Origin: Caldilineaceae bacterium bin34
GTDB taxonomy: Bacteria > Chloroflexota > Anaerolineae > Caldilineales > Caldilineaceae
DNA length: 64,000 bases
Direction: 5' to 3'
Assembly: GCA_002238555.1 (NCBI GenBank)
Contig: MPMO01000015.1
Location: 22,297 to 86,296, forward strand
Shown here: piece by piece, positions 27,476-36,634 of the stretch
How the letters are laid out: each line of letters opens with the position of its first letter
How positions within the stretch are numbered: the first letter of the stretch is position 1
Notes under the pieces: model-generated
Told to the model about the DNA's origin: nothing
Seen by the model: the letters and a program-made list of their open reading frames with translations, nothing else
The model's database searches: none
Program-made: the position numbers and the translations under genes

Positions 27476-29412
27476 ATGCACACAACCGGTCCGAAGCCCT
27501 GGCCCGAGGGTCGTGAACGACTCTGGATTGCCGGTTTGCTGTTGCTCTTCGCGCTGCTGGCCGCGTACTTTAGCATCGCGGTTCCCGCCTTTGAAACCCC
27601 TGACGAGTTTCAGCACCTAGCGTTCGTCCAGCATGTCGTGACCTGGTACGACCTGCCGCGTTCGGAACCGAACACGCCGGGTCTCTGGCAACAACAGGGC
27701 ACCCAAGCACCCCTCTATTACATCGCCGGCGCGATCCTTACGGGGTGGATCGATCTGTCGGACTTCCCGGTTTTGGCCAACCGCATCAACCCGTATGCCC
27801 ATCTGGGTTTGGAAACGGCCACGGAGAACCGAAACTACTTCCTTGCCCACAGCGACGACGGTTGGCCATGGTCGGGCGCATTCCTGGCCCTGCACATCCT
27901 GCGCCTGTGGTCCATCCTTCTGTGTTGCATCACCCTGTGGGCAACCTACCGTTTCGTCAGGTTGTTCCTGAATCCAGCCGTGGCCCTGTCCACCGCAGCG
28001 GTGTTCGCATTCGTGCCGCAATTTGTGTTCATCGGGGCCGCCGCCAGCAACGACAACCTGATCGCCGCAGCAGCCGCAGTGCTGATTTGGCGCTTGGCGG
28101 ATTGGATGCGCTTTGGGGAAGATCCGCACCACCCGCAGGACCGGCCGATCGCAGTTCGCCAGGGATGGTCGCTGGGGGCCTGGCTCGGCATCGCGCTCGG
28201 GGCCAAGCTAAGCGGCATCGGGCTGACGGCCGTGGTTCTGATGGCCTTGGCCTGGATTGCCTGGAGGCGCGGCGACGGCCGGTTCGTCATCGGTGCGGGG
28301 TGGCGGTTGGCGGTTCCAGGTGCGGTGGGGGTTGGCGGTTGGCAGTTCCAGCTGCGATGGTGTCCGGGTGGTGGTACGTCCGCAACCTGGCCATGTACGG
28401 CGATCCACTGGCGTGGAACATTTGGGAAGCCAACATCGACCTGCGCCGGGAAGTCTTGACTGTTTCCGGGCTGGCTCGCGAGCTGCCGGCCATGTTTCGC
28501 AGCTTCTGGGGAGTCTTCGGTGGATTGACGCTTCCCTATCCGGAGGCGGTTTACACCGCTTTGGGCATCCTGACCCTCATCGCGACAGTCGGCTTTCTGC
28601 TGTGGGTTTGGCAACGGGCCCGTCGCCTGGAACCCGAACAGTACCTCTTTCACAACGTCCGATTCATGCAGGGGATGCTGGCCTTCACCTGGCTTGGCAT
28701 CCTGCTGGCGGCTTGGATGCGATTCATGCTGGTTGCACCGGCGGCACAGGGCCGGTACCTGTTTCCGGCCCTCCCGGCCCTGGCCCTGGCATTCGGATTG
28801 GCAATATGCCTCTGGCCCACTGGCATCCGCCATGTCGCGGCCGCCATTCCGACCGGCCTTTTCCTGCTGTGCGCCGTAACGCCCACGTGGATTATCGAAC
28901 CGGCCTTTGTGCCACCCGCGTCCCTGCGCTACGCGGATGCGGACTGGGAAGTTCGCAGGGACCGGACCGGTCCGGCCGACGAACATCCCAGCATGCTGCT
29001 GTCCGCCATTGACCTGCCATCCACGGTGACTCCCGGGCAACCAGTCCGGGTCCACCTGCAGCTGGCGGCGGTCGCGCGGCCACAGTCCGACTGGGCCCTG
29101 TTCCTGCACCTGCGCGACCGCGACGGCAACATCGTGGCGCAGTTCGACTCGTTTCCCGGAGGCGGCCTTTGGCCGACTACGCAATGGCCCATTGGAGAAG
29201 AGCGGCAGGAACGGATTACCGTATCGGTGCCCGCGCATGTGGAACCCGACGCGGAGCTGGTCTGGGTGTTCGGCCTGTACCATCCGGGCCATTGGACTCG
29301 CACCCATTGGGTGGACACGGAGCACGTCGGACCCATCAACCGGGATGCGACCCCCAACGAACTGTTCCTGGGTACGTCGCGCGTGGTGCAACCAGTGGCT
29401 GCGGAGGGCTGA
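27476..29412 (+). pseudogene. Polytopic membrane protein (DUF2142/GT39-like), frameshifted
   Basis: The gene reads from ATG 27476 (MHTTGPKPWPEG) in one frame to about 28318 and continues in another from 28351 to the stop at 29412. Deleting 28319-28350 exactly joins the frames as GWRLAVP followed by AAMVSGWWYVRNLAMYGDP. The N-terminal half has PAFETPDEFQHLAFVQH and QAPLYYIAGAIL, typical of multi-helix GT-C-like proteins of the DUF2142 type, with about ten hydrophobic helices. Residues after the last helix form a beta-rich exterior domain. As given the protein is interrupted; a sequencing or assembly error cannot be excluded. Confidence 0.75.
28292..28350 (+). repeat. Imperfect tandem duplication that shifts the frame
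   Basis: Unit 1 (28292-28318, 27 bases) and unit 2 (28319-28350, 32 bases) both begin GGTGCGG, contain GTTGGCGGTT and end GTTCCA. The second unit adds 32 bases, which is not a multiple of three, and so breaks the membrane-protein gene. Confidence 0.85.
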
Positions 29413-29493
29413 CGGAGGGTGCCGGTCGCGAAATCTCGCTCCGGGGGTTGGCGGATTGCGCGGGGACCCGCATCGGGCAACCTGCGCACGCGG

Positions 29494-30822
29494 CTAGTGA
29501 GCCGTCAGGCTTACGTCCCCAATGTAGCTGGTGTAGTCGTGTCCACTGGCATGGATGCGGACATAGGTGATCGTCTCGGGCGGACTCAGAGCCAGCAGGT
29601 TGAAGAGATCCGGGGACTCGTAGGCAAACCAAGTACTTTGCGGGATTGGTTCCCCGTTCTCGATCCAGTATCCGGCGATCGGTTCGCGGTAGTAGAAGCC
29701 GTGCCCCCAGGCCTGTTCCTGCCCGTAAATGTCCGTGTAGCCAATCTCGACACGCATCGGAAATTCGGAGCTCAGCACGCCCGCGCCCGGCAGGGACTGG
29801 TAGTCGATGCGCACCGTTAGGCGAAGGTACAGGCTCTCATGCAGACTGACATTCCGATCAACGGCTTGGCGCAATTCGAACTGGTTGTGGGCATTGTCAC
29901 CGACGGCACGGTGGAAGCGGATCACCCAGCGGCCGTCCTCCTGTACACGCTCCATGGTCGGAGGCGGGATATCGCTCGCCACCACAGCGCGGGACCAGTT
30001 CTCGTCGACCGGCACCTCAAAGCGTCCATCGGTCAGGATTTCTGAGCCGATGTCCGGAACCGGCTCCGAAATGCGGTTGTGCTCGAAATTCAGCCGCTGG
30101 CCCTCACCCAACCGGAAGGCCACTCCATTCCGGCTGTGGCCCGCCACCTCCCCGTTGATGGCGACCACTTCCGTCTGTCGGCTTCCCACCGACAGACGAA
30201 ACACGCCTTCGTGCAGTTGGACCGACCCGTGCGGGGTCTTGACCTGCATCCGGATCGACTGGCCTTCCGGCATCAGCGTGACAACCCGGATCTGGCCCTT
30301 GGTCAGAACGAGATCCACCAAATGGTCGGCGCCGTTGCCCGGAAACAGCGGACGTTCGACCTTGAGGATGTCGAGGATGGTGTCTGATGAAATCTGGACT
30401 GAATTGAGCATGCCGCCCGTGGCCCGGGAACGAAACAGTCCCAACACCCCTTGGGTTGCCTCTCGCTGAGTCACCAGGCGGCTGCCGCGGTTGATCTCGG
30501 TGACCGGGGAGGTTACCGCGACGGCATCGGCATGCCCGCCGTTGTGCAGGTACACCGTGCCAATCGTGGACTGCAGCAACAGTTCGCCCCGTATGGTGGC
30601 GTTGCGGTAGGTGAACACGGACCCGGCTGTGATCAAGGCGGCCAGGAGGCAAAAGCAGGCAAAGGAGACCAGAATCACGGTCCACGCAAAGCGGACGGGA
30701 TCCGCCCGCCGTCCGGCCCACTGCACTTCGCTGTCCTCCGAATATGCGGAGACCGCGGGAGAATGCCGATCCAGCCGGTGCCGCGCGGCATCCCCCCGAG
30801 TCCGATCGGCGGAAACGGGCAT
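29494..30822 (-). CDS. Membrane-anchored FecR-like protein with C-terminal beta-sandwich
   Basis: The protein has 442 residues. It has a cytoplasmic N terminus of about 42 residues, one membrane helix (about 43-65) and a large exterior part. Residues about 75-265 resemble a FecR-type domain, with GGHADAVAVTSPVTEINRGS, MQVKTPHGSVQLHEGVFRL and SRNGVAFRLGEGQRL. Residues about 275-442 form a probable jelly-roll (FELRQAVDRNVSLHESLYLR, YVRIHASGHDYTSYIGDVSL). FecR domains usually sense outside signals and pass them to ECF sigma factors, but no sigma gene is adjacent, so the role is open. It is convergent with the broken membrane-protein gene and follows the HEAT-repeat gene after 55 bases. Confidence 0.65.
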   Translation of the reverse strand: MPVSADRTRGDAARHRLDRHSPAVSAYSEDSEVQWAGRRADPVRFAWTVILVSFACFCLLAALITAGSVFTYRNATIRGELLLQSTIGTVYLHNGGHADAVAVTSPVTEINRGSRLVTQREATQGVLGLFRSRATGGMLNSVQISSDTILDILKVERPLFPGNGADHLVDLVLTKGQIRVVTLMPEGQSIRMQVKTPHGSVQLHEGVFRLSVGSRQTEVVAINGEVAGHSRNGVAFRLGEGQRLNFEHNRISEPVPDIGSEILTDGRFEVPVDENWSRAVVASDIPPPTMERVQEDGRWVIRFHRAVGDNAHNQFELRQAVDRNVSLHESLYLRLTVRIDYQSLPGAGVLSSEFPMRVEIGYTDIYGQEQAWGHGFYYREPIAGYWIENGEPIPQSTWFAYESPDLFNLLALSPPETITYVRIHASGHDYTSYIGDVSLTAH

Positions 30823-30877
30823 TAGGCCGAACTCCCCTCCGGGGGACCGGCTCCCAACGGGACCATGACTTCGGCCC

Positions 30878-31813
30878 TCAACTGAAGGTGCTCCCGGACG
30901 GATCGGTATCCGTTTCCAAACGGTCCAGGGCCATCTCCACCGCCAGCCGCTGCTCCTCGTCTGCCGTTTCGCCGGCGTAGGTCAGGGCGCGCCACGCGAC
31001 GGCACCGCCCAGATCGCCCAAGGCCGCAATGGCGCCGAGACGCAGCTTGGGCTCTTCCTCGAATTCCACCACGTTCAGGCAAATGTCCAGGAAGCCTTGC
31101 AGTCCCAGCCGTCCGGCCGCGCGCAGGGCCGCGGCCCGAACATCGAGCTCCGGGTCCTCGTGCCAGATGCCGAGAACCACCGTTTCCCAACCGGGGTCGG
31201 TGCTGTTGGCAATGCCGGCCAACGCTGCCTCCCGGCGCACCTCCCATTCCGACAGCAGGTTGGCAGCCAAGGTCTCACGCACTTTTTCCAAGCCGCAATA
31301 ACCCAGATTGGCGAGAGCCACCGCGACCAGCTCGGGGGCATCCTCCGCCGACCAGTCAATCAACCTCGCGGCGGCGGCGGCCTGCATTCCTTCAGGCCAC
31401 GATTTCAGTTCACCGGCCAACAGAAACCGGCCCAAGGTTTCGGCTGCGGCAAGGCGGACCCAGTCGTCGGTTTCGACCTTGGCCTGGGCCAGCAGGACCT
31501 CCAGGCTGGCAAGGTCGGGATCCAGCCCCAGACCGTCCATGGCCGCGGTTCGGACTTGGGGATCCGCGTCGTCTGCCAGGAACCTGAACAAGGCTCCGCC
31601 GCGAAAGGCCGGATTGTCCTGTGCCAACTCCCGACAGGCAACGGCCATCCTGAGGCGCCGCGCCTGGGGCACCAGGCTCCAAAACGCCACGAGCTCGGCC
31701 AGCTCGTCCGCCCACAAGTCGTCGAGGCAGTGCAGCTCCTCCCACGTCGGGGACTCCAGGTCGGTCACCAGGGCGTACATGAGTTCCTGGACTGTGTAGA
31801 TGGCACCTGCCAT
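30878..31813 (-). CDS. HEAT-repeat protein
   Basis: The protein has 311 residues and is almost wholly helical and acidic. Repeated units of about 30 residues include DPQVRTAAMDGLGLDPDLAS, DDWVRLAAAETLGRFL, EWEVRREAALAGIANS, DPELDVRAAALRAAGRLG and EPKLRLGAIAALGDLGG. Such scaffolds bind proteins or tetrapyrroles; no partner can be named. It lies between the FecR-like gene and the zinc-ribbon gene on the same strand. Confidence 0.8.
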   Translation of the reverse strand: MAGAIYTVQELMYALVTDLESPTWEELHCLDDLWADELAELVAFWSLVPQARRLRMAVACRELAQDNPAFRGGALFRFLADDADPQVRTAAMDGLGLDPDLASLEVLLAQAKVETDDWVRLAAAETLGRFLLAGELKSWPEGMQAAAAARLIDWSAEDAPELVAVALANLGYCGLEKVRETLAANLLSEWEVRREAALAGIANSTDPGWETVVLGIWHEDPELDVRAAALRAAGRLGLQGFLDICLNVVEFEEEPKLRLGAIAALGDLGGAVAWRALTYAGETADEEQRLAVEMALDRLETDTDPSGSTFS

Positions 31814-31843
31814 GGTTTCATCGCCGGCGCGGCCGAACAGACA

Positions 31844-32218
31844 TCAGGAATTCAACAGGATCAGCAGCACGGCCGCCGCTCCCAGCAAGGGTATCAGCCA
31901 CGGCAACTGCAACGGGCGGGGACGAATCTCGGCTCCGCAGCTGGCGCACACGACCAGTGCGGTCGACTGGGTGTGCCTGCATCCCGAACATTGGACCCGG
32001 CGCGTCACGAACCTCAGGGGCGTGCCGCACACCCGGCACTTGACCGCAGACGCGAAGTTGCCGGCCCCGCACCAGCCACAGGGGTGGCTTCGTTGCACCG
32101 GATAGCGGCCCGCTGCCGGGAATTCAGCGGGCCGGATCCGGCCGGTCCGCGTCGCAGTGCCTCCCGTATTCCGTCCGTGGGCACCGGATTCAGTTGCCGA
32201 GGAGTCCATACCAGTCAA
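31844..32218 (-). CDS. Double zinc-ribbon protein with C-terminal membrane anchor
   Basis: The protein has up to 124 residues; a second Met three residues in is also possible. Two CxxC zinc ribbons are visible: HPCGWCGAGNF with VKCRVCGTPL, and VQCSGCRHTQ with VCASCGAEI. A hydrophobic tail (LPWLIPLLGAAAVLLILL) would anchor it in the membrane. Its start overlaps the rseP 3' end by 29 bases. Function unknown. Confidence 0.7.
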   Translation of the reverse strand: MTGMDSSATESGAHGRNTGGTATRTGRIRPAEFPAAGRYPVQRSHPCGWCGAGNFASAVKCRVCGTPLRFVTRRVQCSGCRHTQSTALVVCASCGAEIRPRPLQLPWLIPLLGAAAVLLILLNS

Positions 32219-33557
32219 TGGGCTGCTGTGGGTCAGTCACATCCTGCACCGTCAGGGCCACCATCAGCACCAGGAGCAGCGCCATGCCCACAAAGTGGAC
32301 CACCCGAGCCCGTTCGGGATGCACCGGCCTGCGCCGAACCACTTCGATCACGACGAACAGCAGGCGGCCGCCGTCCAGTGCCGGCAGCGGCAACAGGTTG
32401 ACCACGGCCAAGGCGGCACTCAAGGCACCCGTCAACCTCAGGACCGGCAGCCAAAGTCCTGTCCGCGTTGTGGCTTCAATCGCATCCCCCACCATGGAAG
32501 CGATACCAACCGGCCCGACCAGGCTACCGGACACATCGGATTCCCGGTCCCGGATCATTTCGGCGGGAAGCCGCAGTGTGGCCCATACATACCCGAGCGT
32601 GTCCGTCAACCCCAAGAGGGCCGCACGCACCGACCTGACGTAGCCAATCCGCGATGTCGTCGATACGGTGATCCCCAAGGGGCCCTGGCCATCGGGAGGA
32701 TCCATCCGGGGCGTAATGCGCGCGGACACCCATTCGGTTCCGCCGCGCAGAACCTCAATCGAAACTTCACGCCCCGCATGAGCCTGGGTCCGTTCAATCA
32801 GCGAGTTGCCGAACAGCGACACCGGCTCCGCCGCCAGCGAATAAATGCGATCGCCGACTTCCAATCCGGATCCTTCGGCGGGACTCGCCGCCTCCACCGC
32901 CGTAATCATCGTGCTGAGCACCGGTCGGTATTGGGATCCGTCCAGGAGATCCTTGAGGTCGATGTCCCCAGTCAGGGGCAGCTGCTTCAGAGCTCCGTTG
33001 TTCATCACAGTCACTTGGCCGGACGCCTCCGACGAACCGACCGGCGCACTGCGCAATCCGTTGATGCCCACCCACTCCGTCAACATCGGCACACTGGCCG
33101 CCGCACCCTCCACGGTGAGCACAATGTCGCCTTCCTCCAGGGACAGGATTTCCGCAACGGACCCCCGGCCGATTTCCGTCAGTTCCGGCAGGCCAGCGGA
33201 CACCGGGACGCCTGCCCGGTAGGTCACAGCAAAGCAGACGATCGCGACCAACAGATTCATGCCGACCCCCGCCAGCAGAATGAAGGTCCGGTTCAGGGGC
33301 GAGGCGGCGTCGAAGGCATCCGGAGCACGATCGCCGTCATCGGTGCCCTTGAGGCGCGCGAAACCGCCATAGGGAATCCAGTTGAGAGTAAAGTCCGTGC
33401 CCTGAAAGCGGAACAGTTTGGCCAGGCGGGGAGGGTAGCCCATGCCGAACTCCTCCACCTTGACCCCCGCCAGCCGGGCAGCCAGGTAGTGGCCCAGCTC
33501 GTGGACAAAAATCAGAAAGCCGAGAATGGCGAAGAAGCCAACGAGCCGCAAAATCAT
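32190..33557 (-). CDS. rseP: RIP metalloprotease RseP (site-2 protease)
   Basis: The protein has 455 residues. The zinc motif FVHELGHYLAAR is in the first helix (His19, Glu20, His23), followed by VEEFGMGYPPRL and GGFARLKG. A PDZ region spans about residues 200-290. The second active-site segment is NLLPLPALDGGRLLF, with membrane helices at the C terminus. The family cleaves anti-sigma factors and signal peptides inside the membrane. Its start is about 130 bases from the ipk stop, with a TATAAT on the minus strand between them. Confidence 0.95.
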   Translation of the reverse strand: MILRLVGFFAILGFLIFVHELGHYLAARLAGVKVEEFGMGYPPRLAKLFRFQGTDFTLNWIPYGGFARLKGTDDGDRAPDAFDAASPLNRTFILLAGVGMNLLVAIVCFAVTYRAGVPVSAGLPELTEIGRGSVAEILSLEEGDIVLTVEGAAASVPMLTEWVGINGLRSAPVGSSEASGQVTVMNNGALKQLPLTGDIDLKDLLDGSQYRPVLSTMITAVEAASPAEGSGLEVGDRIYSLAAEPVSLFGNSLIERTQAHAGREVSIEVLRGGTEWVSARITPRMDPPDGQGPLGITVSTTSRIGYVRSVRAALLGLTDTLGYVWATLRLPAEMIRDRESDVSGSLVGPVGIASMVGDAIEATTRTGLWLPVLRLTGALSAALAVVNLLPLPALDGGRLLFVVIEVVRRRPVHPERARVVHFVGMALLLVLMVALTVQDVTDPQQPIDWYGLLGN

Positions 33558-33632
33558 GGCCCTGATCCACAGTCAAGCCTAAGGCGGGAGTAACCTGATC
33601 AGAACCTCTTGCGCAGGTGCCCGATCATCCAA

Positions 33633-33638
33633 ATTATA
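33633..33638 (-). promoter_or_regulatory. -10 element ahead of rseP
   Basis: ATTATA on the plus strand reads TATAAT on the minus strand, 76 bases before the rseP start and between the ipk stop and rseP. No clear -35 is visible. Confidence 0.4.
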
Positions 33639-33687
33639 GCGATGGGAAACCCCAACGGGCGGCGGGTTTGGCCCGCAGGTCATGCAA

Positions 33688-34524
33688 CTACCGAGGTTGG
33701 TCCGGTCCCACCACTCGCGTTCCCACCTGCAGGTCCGCATCCATCAGGACTGCCTGTACCGCACCCGACGGACGTCCGTCGAAGATGTGCACTTGCACTT
33801 CCGGGCATGTCTCAATCATCTCCAGGCACAGCTGCAGCTTGGTACGCATGCCGCCTGTTACATCCACGCCCCTGCTTAAACCCGGGACAAGGGGGAGTCC
33901 TCCGCTGCGCTCGGGTTGTAGCCGGGGAATGGGTTTGGCTCCCCGCCATTGTTCCGCCGGGCCAGACATGATCCCCGGGACCTCGCCAGCCAACAGAATG
34001 CGGTTGGGCCGGAGACTTGGCGCCAGAAAGTGAAAAATCTCCTCCGTGCTGGCTATGCACACGCCCTGTTCAAGGTCGAACATCACGTCGCCGTGGACCA
34101 CGGGCACCAGATCGCTGGCCAACGCACGCGCCAACACGCCGGCGGGGCCACCGCGCACGCGGCGCCCTTGGGCCAGCCAGGCACTGCCTGGCTGGCAGCT
34201 CCAGGCCTTGACACCAGCCTTGATGAGGCAACCGGTCACGTGGCGAACCAGTCGCGCCGCACTGTCGGCCGTGATGGCCGCCCCCATCCATGCATCGGGA
34301 TGATCCGCCCCCTGGGCCAGTCCGTACTGGAATGCCGGGAAGTGGCCAAAGCTACCCGATCCAATCCCCAGAACCAATTTCAGTTCCGGTCTTTCGTCAA
34401 GGACCGTCGCGATCTGTGCACAGATTGACTCCACTCGATTGGCCCGCAGGACCTCCCGCGCGGTCTTGTCCGTCAACAGGGAGCCGCCCAGCTTCAGGAA
34501 AACCGTTTCACCGCATTCCGTCAT
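33688..34524 (-). CDS. ipk: Isopentenyl phosphate kinase
   Basis: The protein has 278 residues with an amino-acid-kinase fold. Motifs are FLKLGGSLLTDK near the N terminus, GIGSGSFGHFPA with the IPK-specific His61, LVPVVHGDVMFD, ASTEEIFHFLA and VTGGMRTKL. The His separates IPK from other kinases of this superfamily. IPK makes isopentenyl diphosphate from isopentenyl phosphate, the last step of an alternative mevalonate route known from archaea and some Chloroflexota. It follows selA by three bases; that pairing has no obvious meaning. No other mevalonate genes are in the window. Confidence 0.9.
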   Translation of the reverse strand: MTECGETVFLKLGGSLLTDKTAREVLRANRVESICAQIATVLDERPELKLVLGIGSGSFGHFPAFQYGLAQGADHPDAWMGAAITADSAARLVRHVTGCLIKAGVKAWSCQPGSAWLAQGRRVRGGPAGVLARALASDLVPVVHGDVMFDLEQGVCIASTEEIFHFLAPSLRPNRILLAGEVPGIMSGPAEQWRGAKPIPRLQPERSGGLPLVPGLSRGVDVTGGMRTKLQLCLEMIETCPEVQVHIFDGRPSGAVQAVLMDADLQVGTRVVGPDQPR

Positions 34525-34527
34525 GCA

Positions 34528-36003
34528 TTACCGGCCATGCACTGTCAGCAGAGCCTGTACAAGAACCTGATCCTGGTCGGGAAGAACCGTACGCAGGTCA
34601 AGCACCAGTTGTCCTTGCCGAATGACGGTCACCACCGGCGGCTCCCCGGCTCGCAGGGCCGCGGACCACAGATCGGGACGCTCAACGCGCACGGCAATCC
34701 CGGCACCGGGAATGGGGGTACCGGGCATGCTGCCGCCGCCGGCAGCCCCGTCCAGATCCACGGGGGCCGCCGGCAACCCGTGGTCCGACAGTGTGCGGCA
34801 CAGGGCCGCGGCCCTGGTTTTGAGCTCGGCCGCGGACTTGGACGCCATGGCCAACGCAGGAATCGCCGCCGTGGCCTCGCCCCGAACATACGGCTCCAAG
34901 GTGGCGCCCAAGGCGGCCAGAATCAGCTTGTCGACCCGAAGCACACGCAGAAGGGGATGGCGCAGCAAAGGGGCCACGGCGTCGGCGGTACCCACAACCG
35001 CTCCGGCCTGAGGCCCACCCAGCAGTTTGTCACCACTGAAGGCAACCAGATCCGCCCCGGCCGACACGCTGTCGGCCACTGTGTGCTCCGCTTCCAGGCA
35101 ACCACCGACCGGCAACAGGAGACCACTTCCCAAGTCGTGGACCACCAAGGGTCTTGCGGCGCCCCGTACGGTGTCCCGTACGGCGTGGACCACGTCGGCA
35201 AGTGCCGGTTGCTCCGTGTATCCGACTTGATGGAAGTTGCTGGCGTGGACCACCAGCACCGCGGCGGTCCGGTCGCTCAGGGCCTCCAGATAGTCGGACA
35301 CGTAGGTACGGTTGGTGGTACCTACTTCCCGCAGGTGTGCCCCGCTCTGCTCCAGGATGTCGGGGATGCGGAATCCACCGCCGACTTCCACCATCTGACC
35401 GCGGCTGATCACCACTTCGCGGCCACGGCAATGCGCTGCCAGAATCAACAACAAGGCCGCCGCATTGTTGTTGACCACCACCGCATCTGCGGCGCCGGTC
35501 AGGTAGGCCAGCACCCTCCGGCAGTGACGGTAGCGATCGGAACGCGCGCCGGTCGCGAGATCGAACTCCAGGTTGCTGTAACCCAGACCCACCCGGTGCA
35601 GGGCGGACAACGCGCCATGACTGAGCGGAGCCCTGCCTAGATTGGTGTGCAGAATCACCCCGGTGGCGTTCACCACCGGCATCAGCGTGGGAGTCAGGTT
35701 GGCTTGCACCCATTCCGCGAGCCGGTCGGCCAGGCCGGCCGCATCCGGAACCGGTTCGCCCCGCTCCAGGGTGTCCATGCGGGCCGTTGCCAACACTTTC
35801 CGGGCACCCGCCGCCACGGCGCCCCGGCCGCCCCCCCCCGGCCCCGGTCCCCCCCGCTCCGGGGTGCCCATGCGGGCCGTTGCCACCCCTTTCCGGGCAC
35901 CGGCCGCCACGGCGGCCTGGCCGTATTCGTTCGCCAAACCGGCCGCCGCCTCGGTATCCAGCAACCGATGCAGAGCCGGCAGGCGTCTCAGTTCCCGGGC
36001 CAT
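34528..36003 (-). CDS. selA: L-seryl-tRNA(Sec) selenium transferase
   Basis: The 491-residue reading starts from ATG 36003 (MARELRRLPALHRLLD); two further Met codons lie upstream. Motifs include LMPVVNATGVILHTNLGRAP, YSNLEFDLATG and the PLP Lys in AFSGDKLLGGPQAG. SelA makes selenocysteyl-tRNA from seryl-tRNA(Sec). The N-terminal helical region carries a 31-codon in-frame tandem duplication (GARKGVATARMGTPERGG and GARKVLATARMDTLERGE); without it the length would be a normal 460. The selB, selC and selD genes are not in the window, so use of selenocysteine is inferred only. Confidence 0.92.
   Translation of the reverse strand: MARELRRLPALHRLLDTEAAAGLANEYGQAAVAAGARKGVATARMGTPERGGPGPGGGGRGAVAAGARKVLATARMDTLERGEPVPDAAGLADRLAEWVQANLTPTLMPVVNATGVILHTNLGRAPLSHGALSALHRVGLGYSNLEFDLATGARSDRYRHCRRVLAYLTGAADAVVVNNNAAALLLILAAHCRGREVVISRGQMVEVGGGFRIPDILEQSGAHLREVGTTNRTYVSDYLEALSDRTAAVLVVHASNFHQVGYTEQPALADVVHAVRDTVRGAARPLVVHDLGSGLLLPVGGCLEAEHTVADSVSAGADLVAFSGDKLLGGPQAGAVVGTADAVAPLLRHPLLRVLRVDKLILAALGATLEPYVRGEATAAIPALAMASKSAAELKTRAAALCRTLSDHGLPAAPVDLDGAAGGGSMPGTPIPGAGIAVRVERPDLWSAALRAGEPPVVTVIRQGQLVLDLRTVLPDQDQVLVQALLTVHGR
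35761..35914. repeat. 93-base direct duplication inside selA
   Basis: CCGCTCCAGGGTGTCCATGC at 35761 recurs with few changes at 35854, and both copies run on through GCGGGCCGTTGCC and TTTCCGGGCACC to about 60 bases. The period is 93 bases, or 31 codons. A C-run of ten bases sits between the copies. Confidence 0.85.
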
Positions 36004-36340
36004 GTTCATGCCATGCGGTGACCGTTGGTACCGGTCCGCCAACCAGCGCGGGTGAAGCGTCGGGAATCCATCCCAAACCCGAGAGCATCAATTTCGTGCA
36101 GACGGTTCCGGTGTGCGATGACAGAACCTCTCCCCCTCAAACAGGATGGCCCGGAGAAGTCGCAGTACTTGTTGATGGTCCCCGTGCCTGCTACCTGCGA
36201 GAGGCAGCGACCGGTGCGGCCTGCATGCATGTTCCGACCGGCAACCTTTGAACTGGGAGTCCGGGGCCTTTGCCCCCTGCACTGGTCAACGGCGTCCAGT
36301 CCCAGAGGCCAACTCCATCCCGGACAGATGGCAACGCTGT

Positions 36341-36413
36341 GGGCGGAGAGGGACTCGAACCCCCGACCTCTTCGGTGTAAACGAAATGCTCTAACCAGCT
36401 GAGCTACCCGCCC
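36341..36413 (-). tRNA. tRNA-Val (anticodon TAC)
   Basis: On the minus strand the 73-base cloverleaf starts GGGCGGGTAGCTCAGC and ends CTCTCCGCCC. The acceptor stem has seven pairs with one G-T. The anticodon stem TTTCG/CGAAG encloses the loop TTTACAC, giving anticodon TAC for valine. The T loop contains GGTTCGAGTCC. The CCA end is not encoded. Confidence 0.93.
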
Positions 36414-36450
36414 CGATCCCCGTCCGACACTTGCGTTGAATCGGAAAGGG

Positions 36451-36456
36451 AGTATA
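36451..36456 (-). promoter_or_regulatory. -10 element for tRNA-Val
   Basis: AGTATA on the plus strand reads TATACT on the minus strand, about 38 bases ahead of the tRNA 5' end. It sits in the gap after the ftsK stop. No good -35 is visible. Confidence 0.35.
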
Positions 36457-36634
36457 GCAACATTATGGCAACGCGAACCGGAGCAGGGCTGACAGCCGTG
36501 GCAAACTCGCCCCTGCATCGGGCAGATGCGGAGGAAGCAAGTCCTTGGGACCGGATCCCGGCCACCCTCCGGCGGACCGCAGACACCGACTCCGGTACAT
36601 GGCCTGGGGCAACCCAAACGCAAGCCCGGCCGTA

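Noticed and set aside
29494..30822. FecR-type anti-sigma regulator of an adjacent ECF sigma factor
   Set aside because: No sigma factor or TonB receptor gene is nearby, so only the domain likeness is reported.
36341..36413. selC (tRNA-Sec) next to selA
   Set aside because: The tRNA is 73 bases with anticodon TAC and no long variable arm; it is tRNA-Val.
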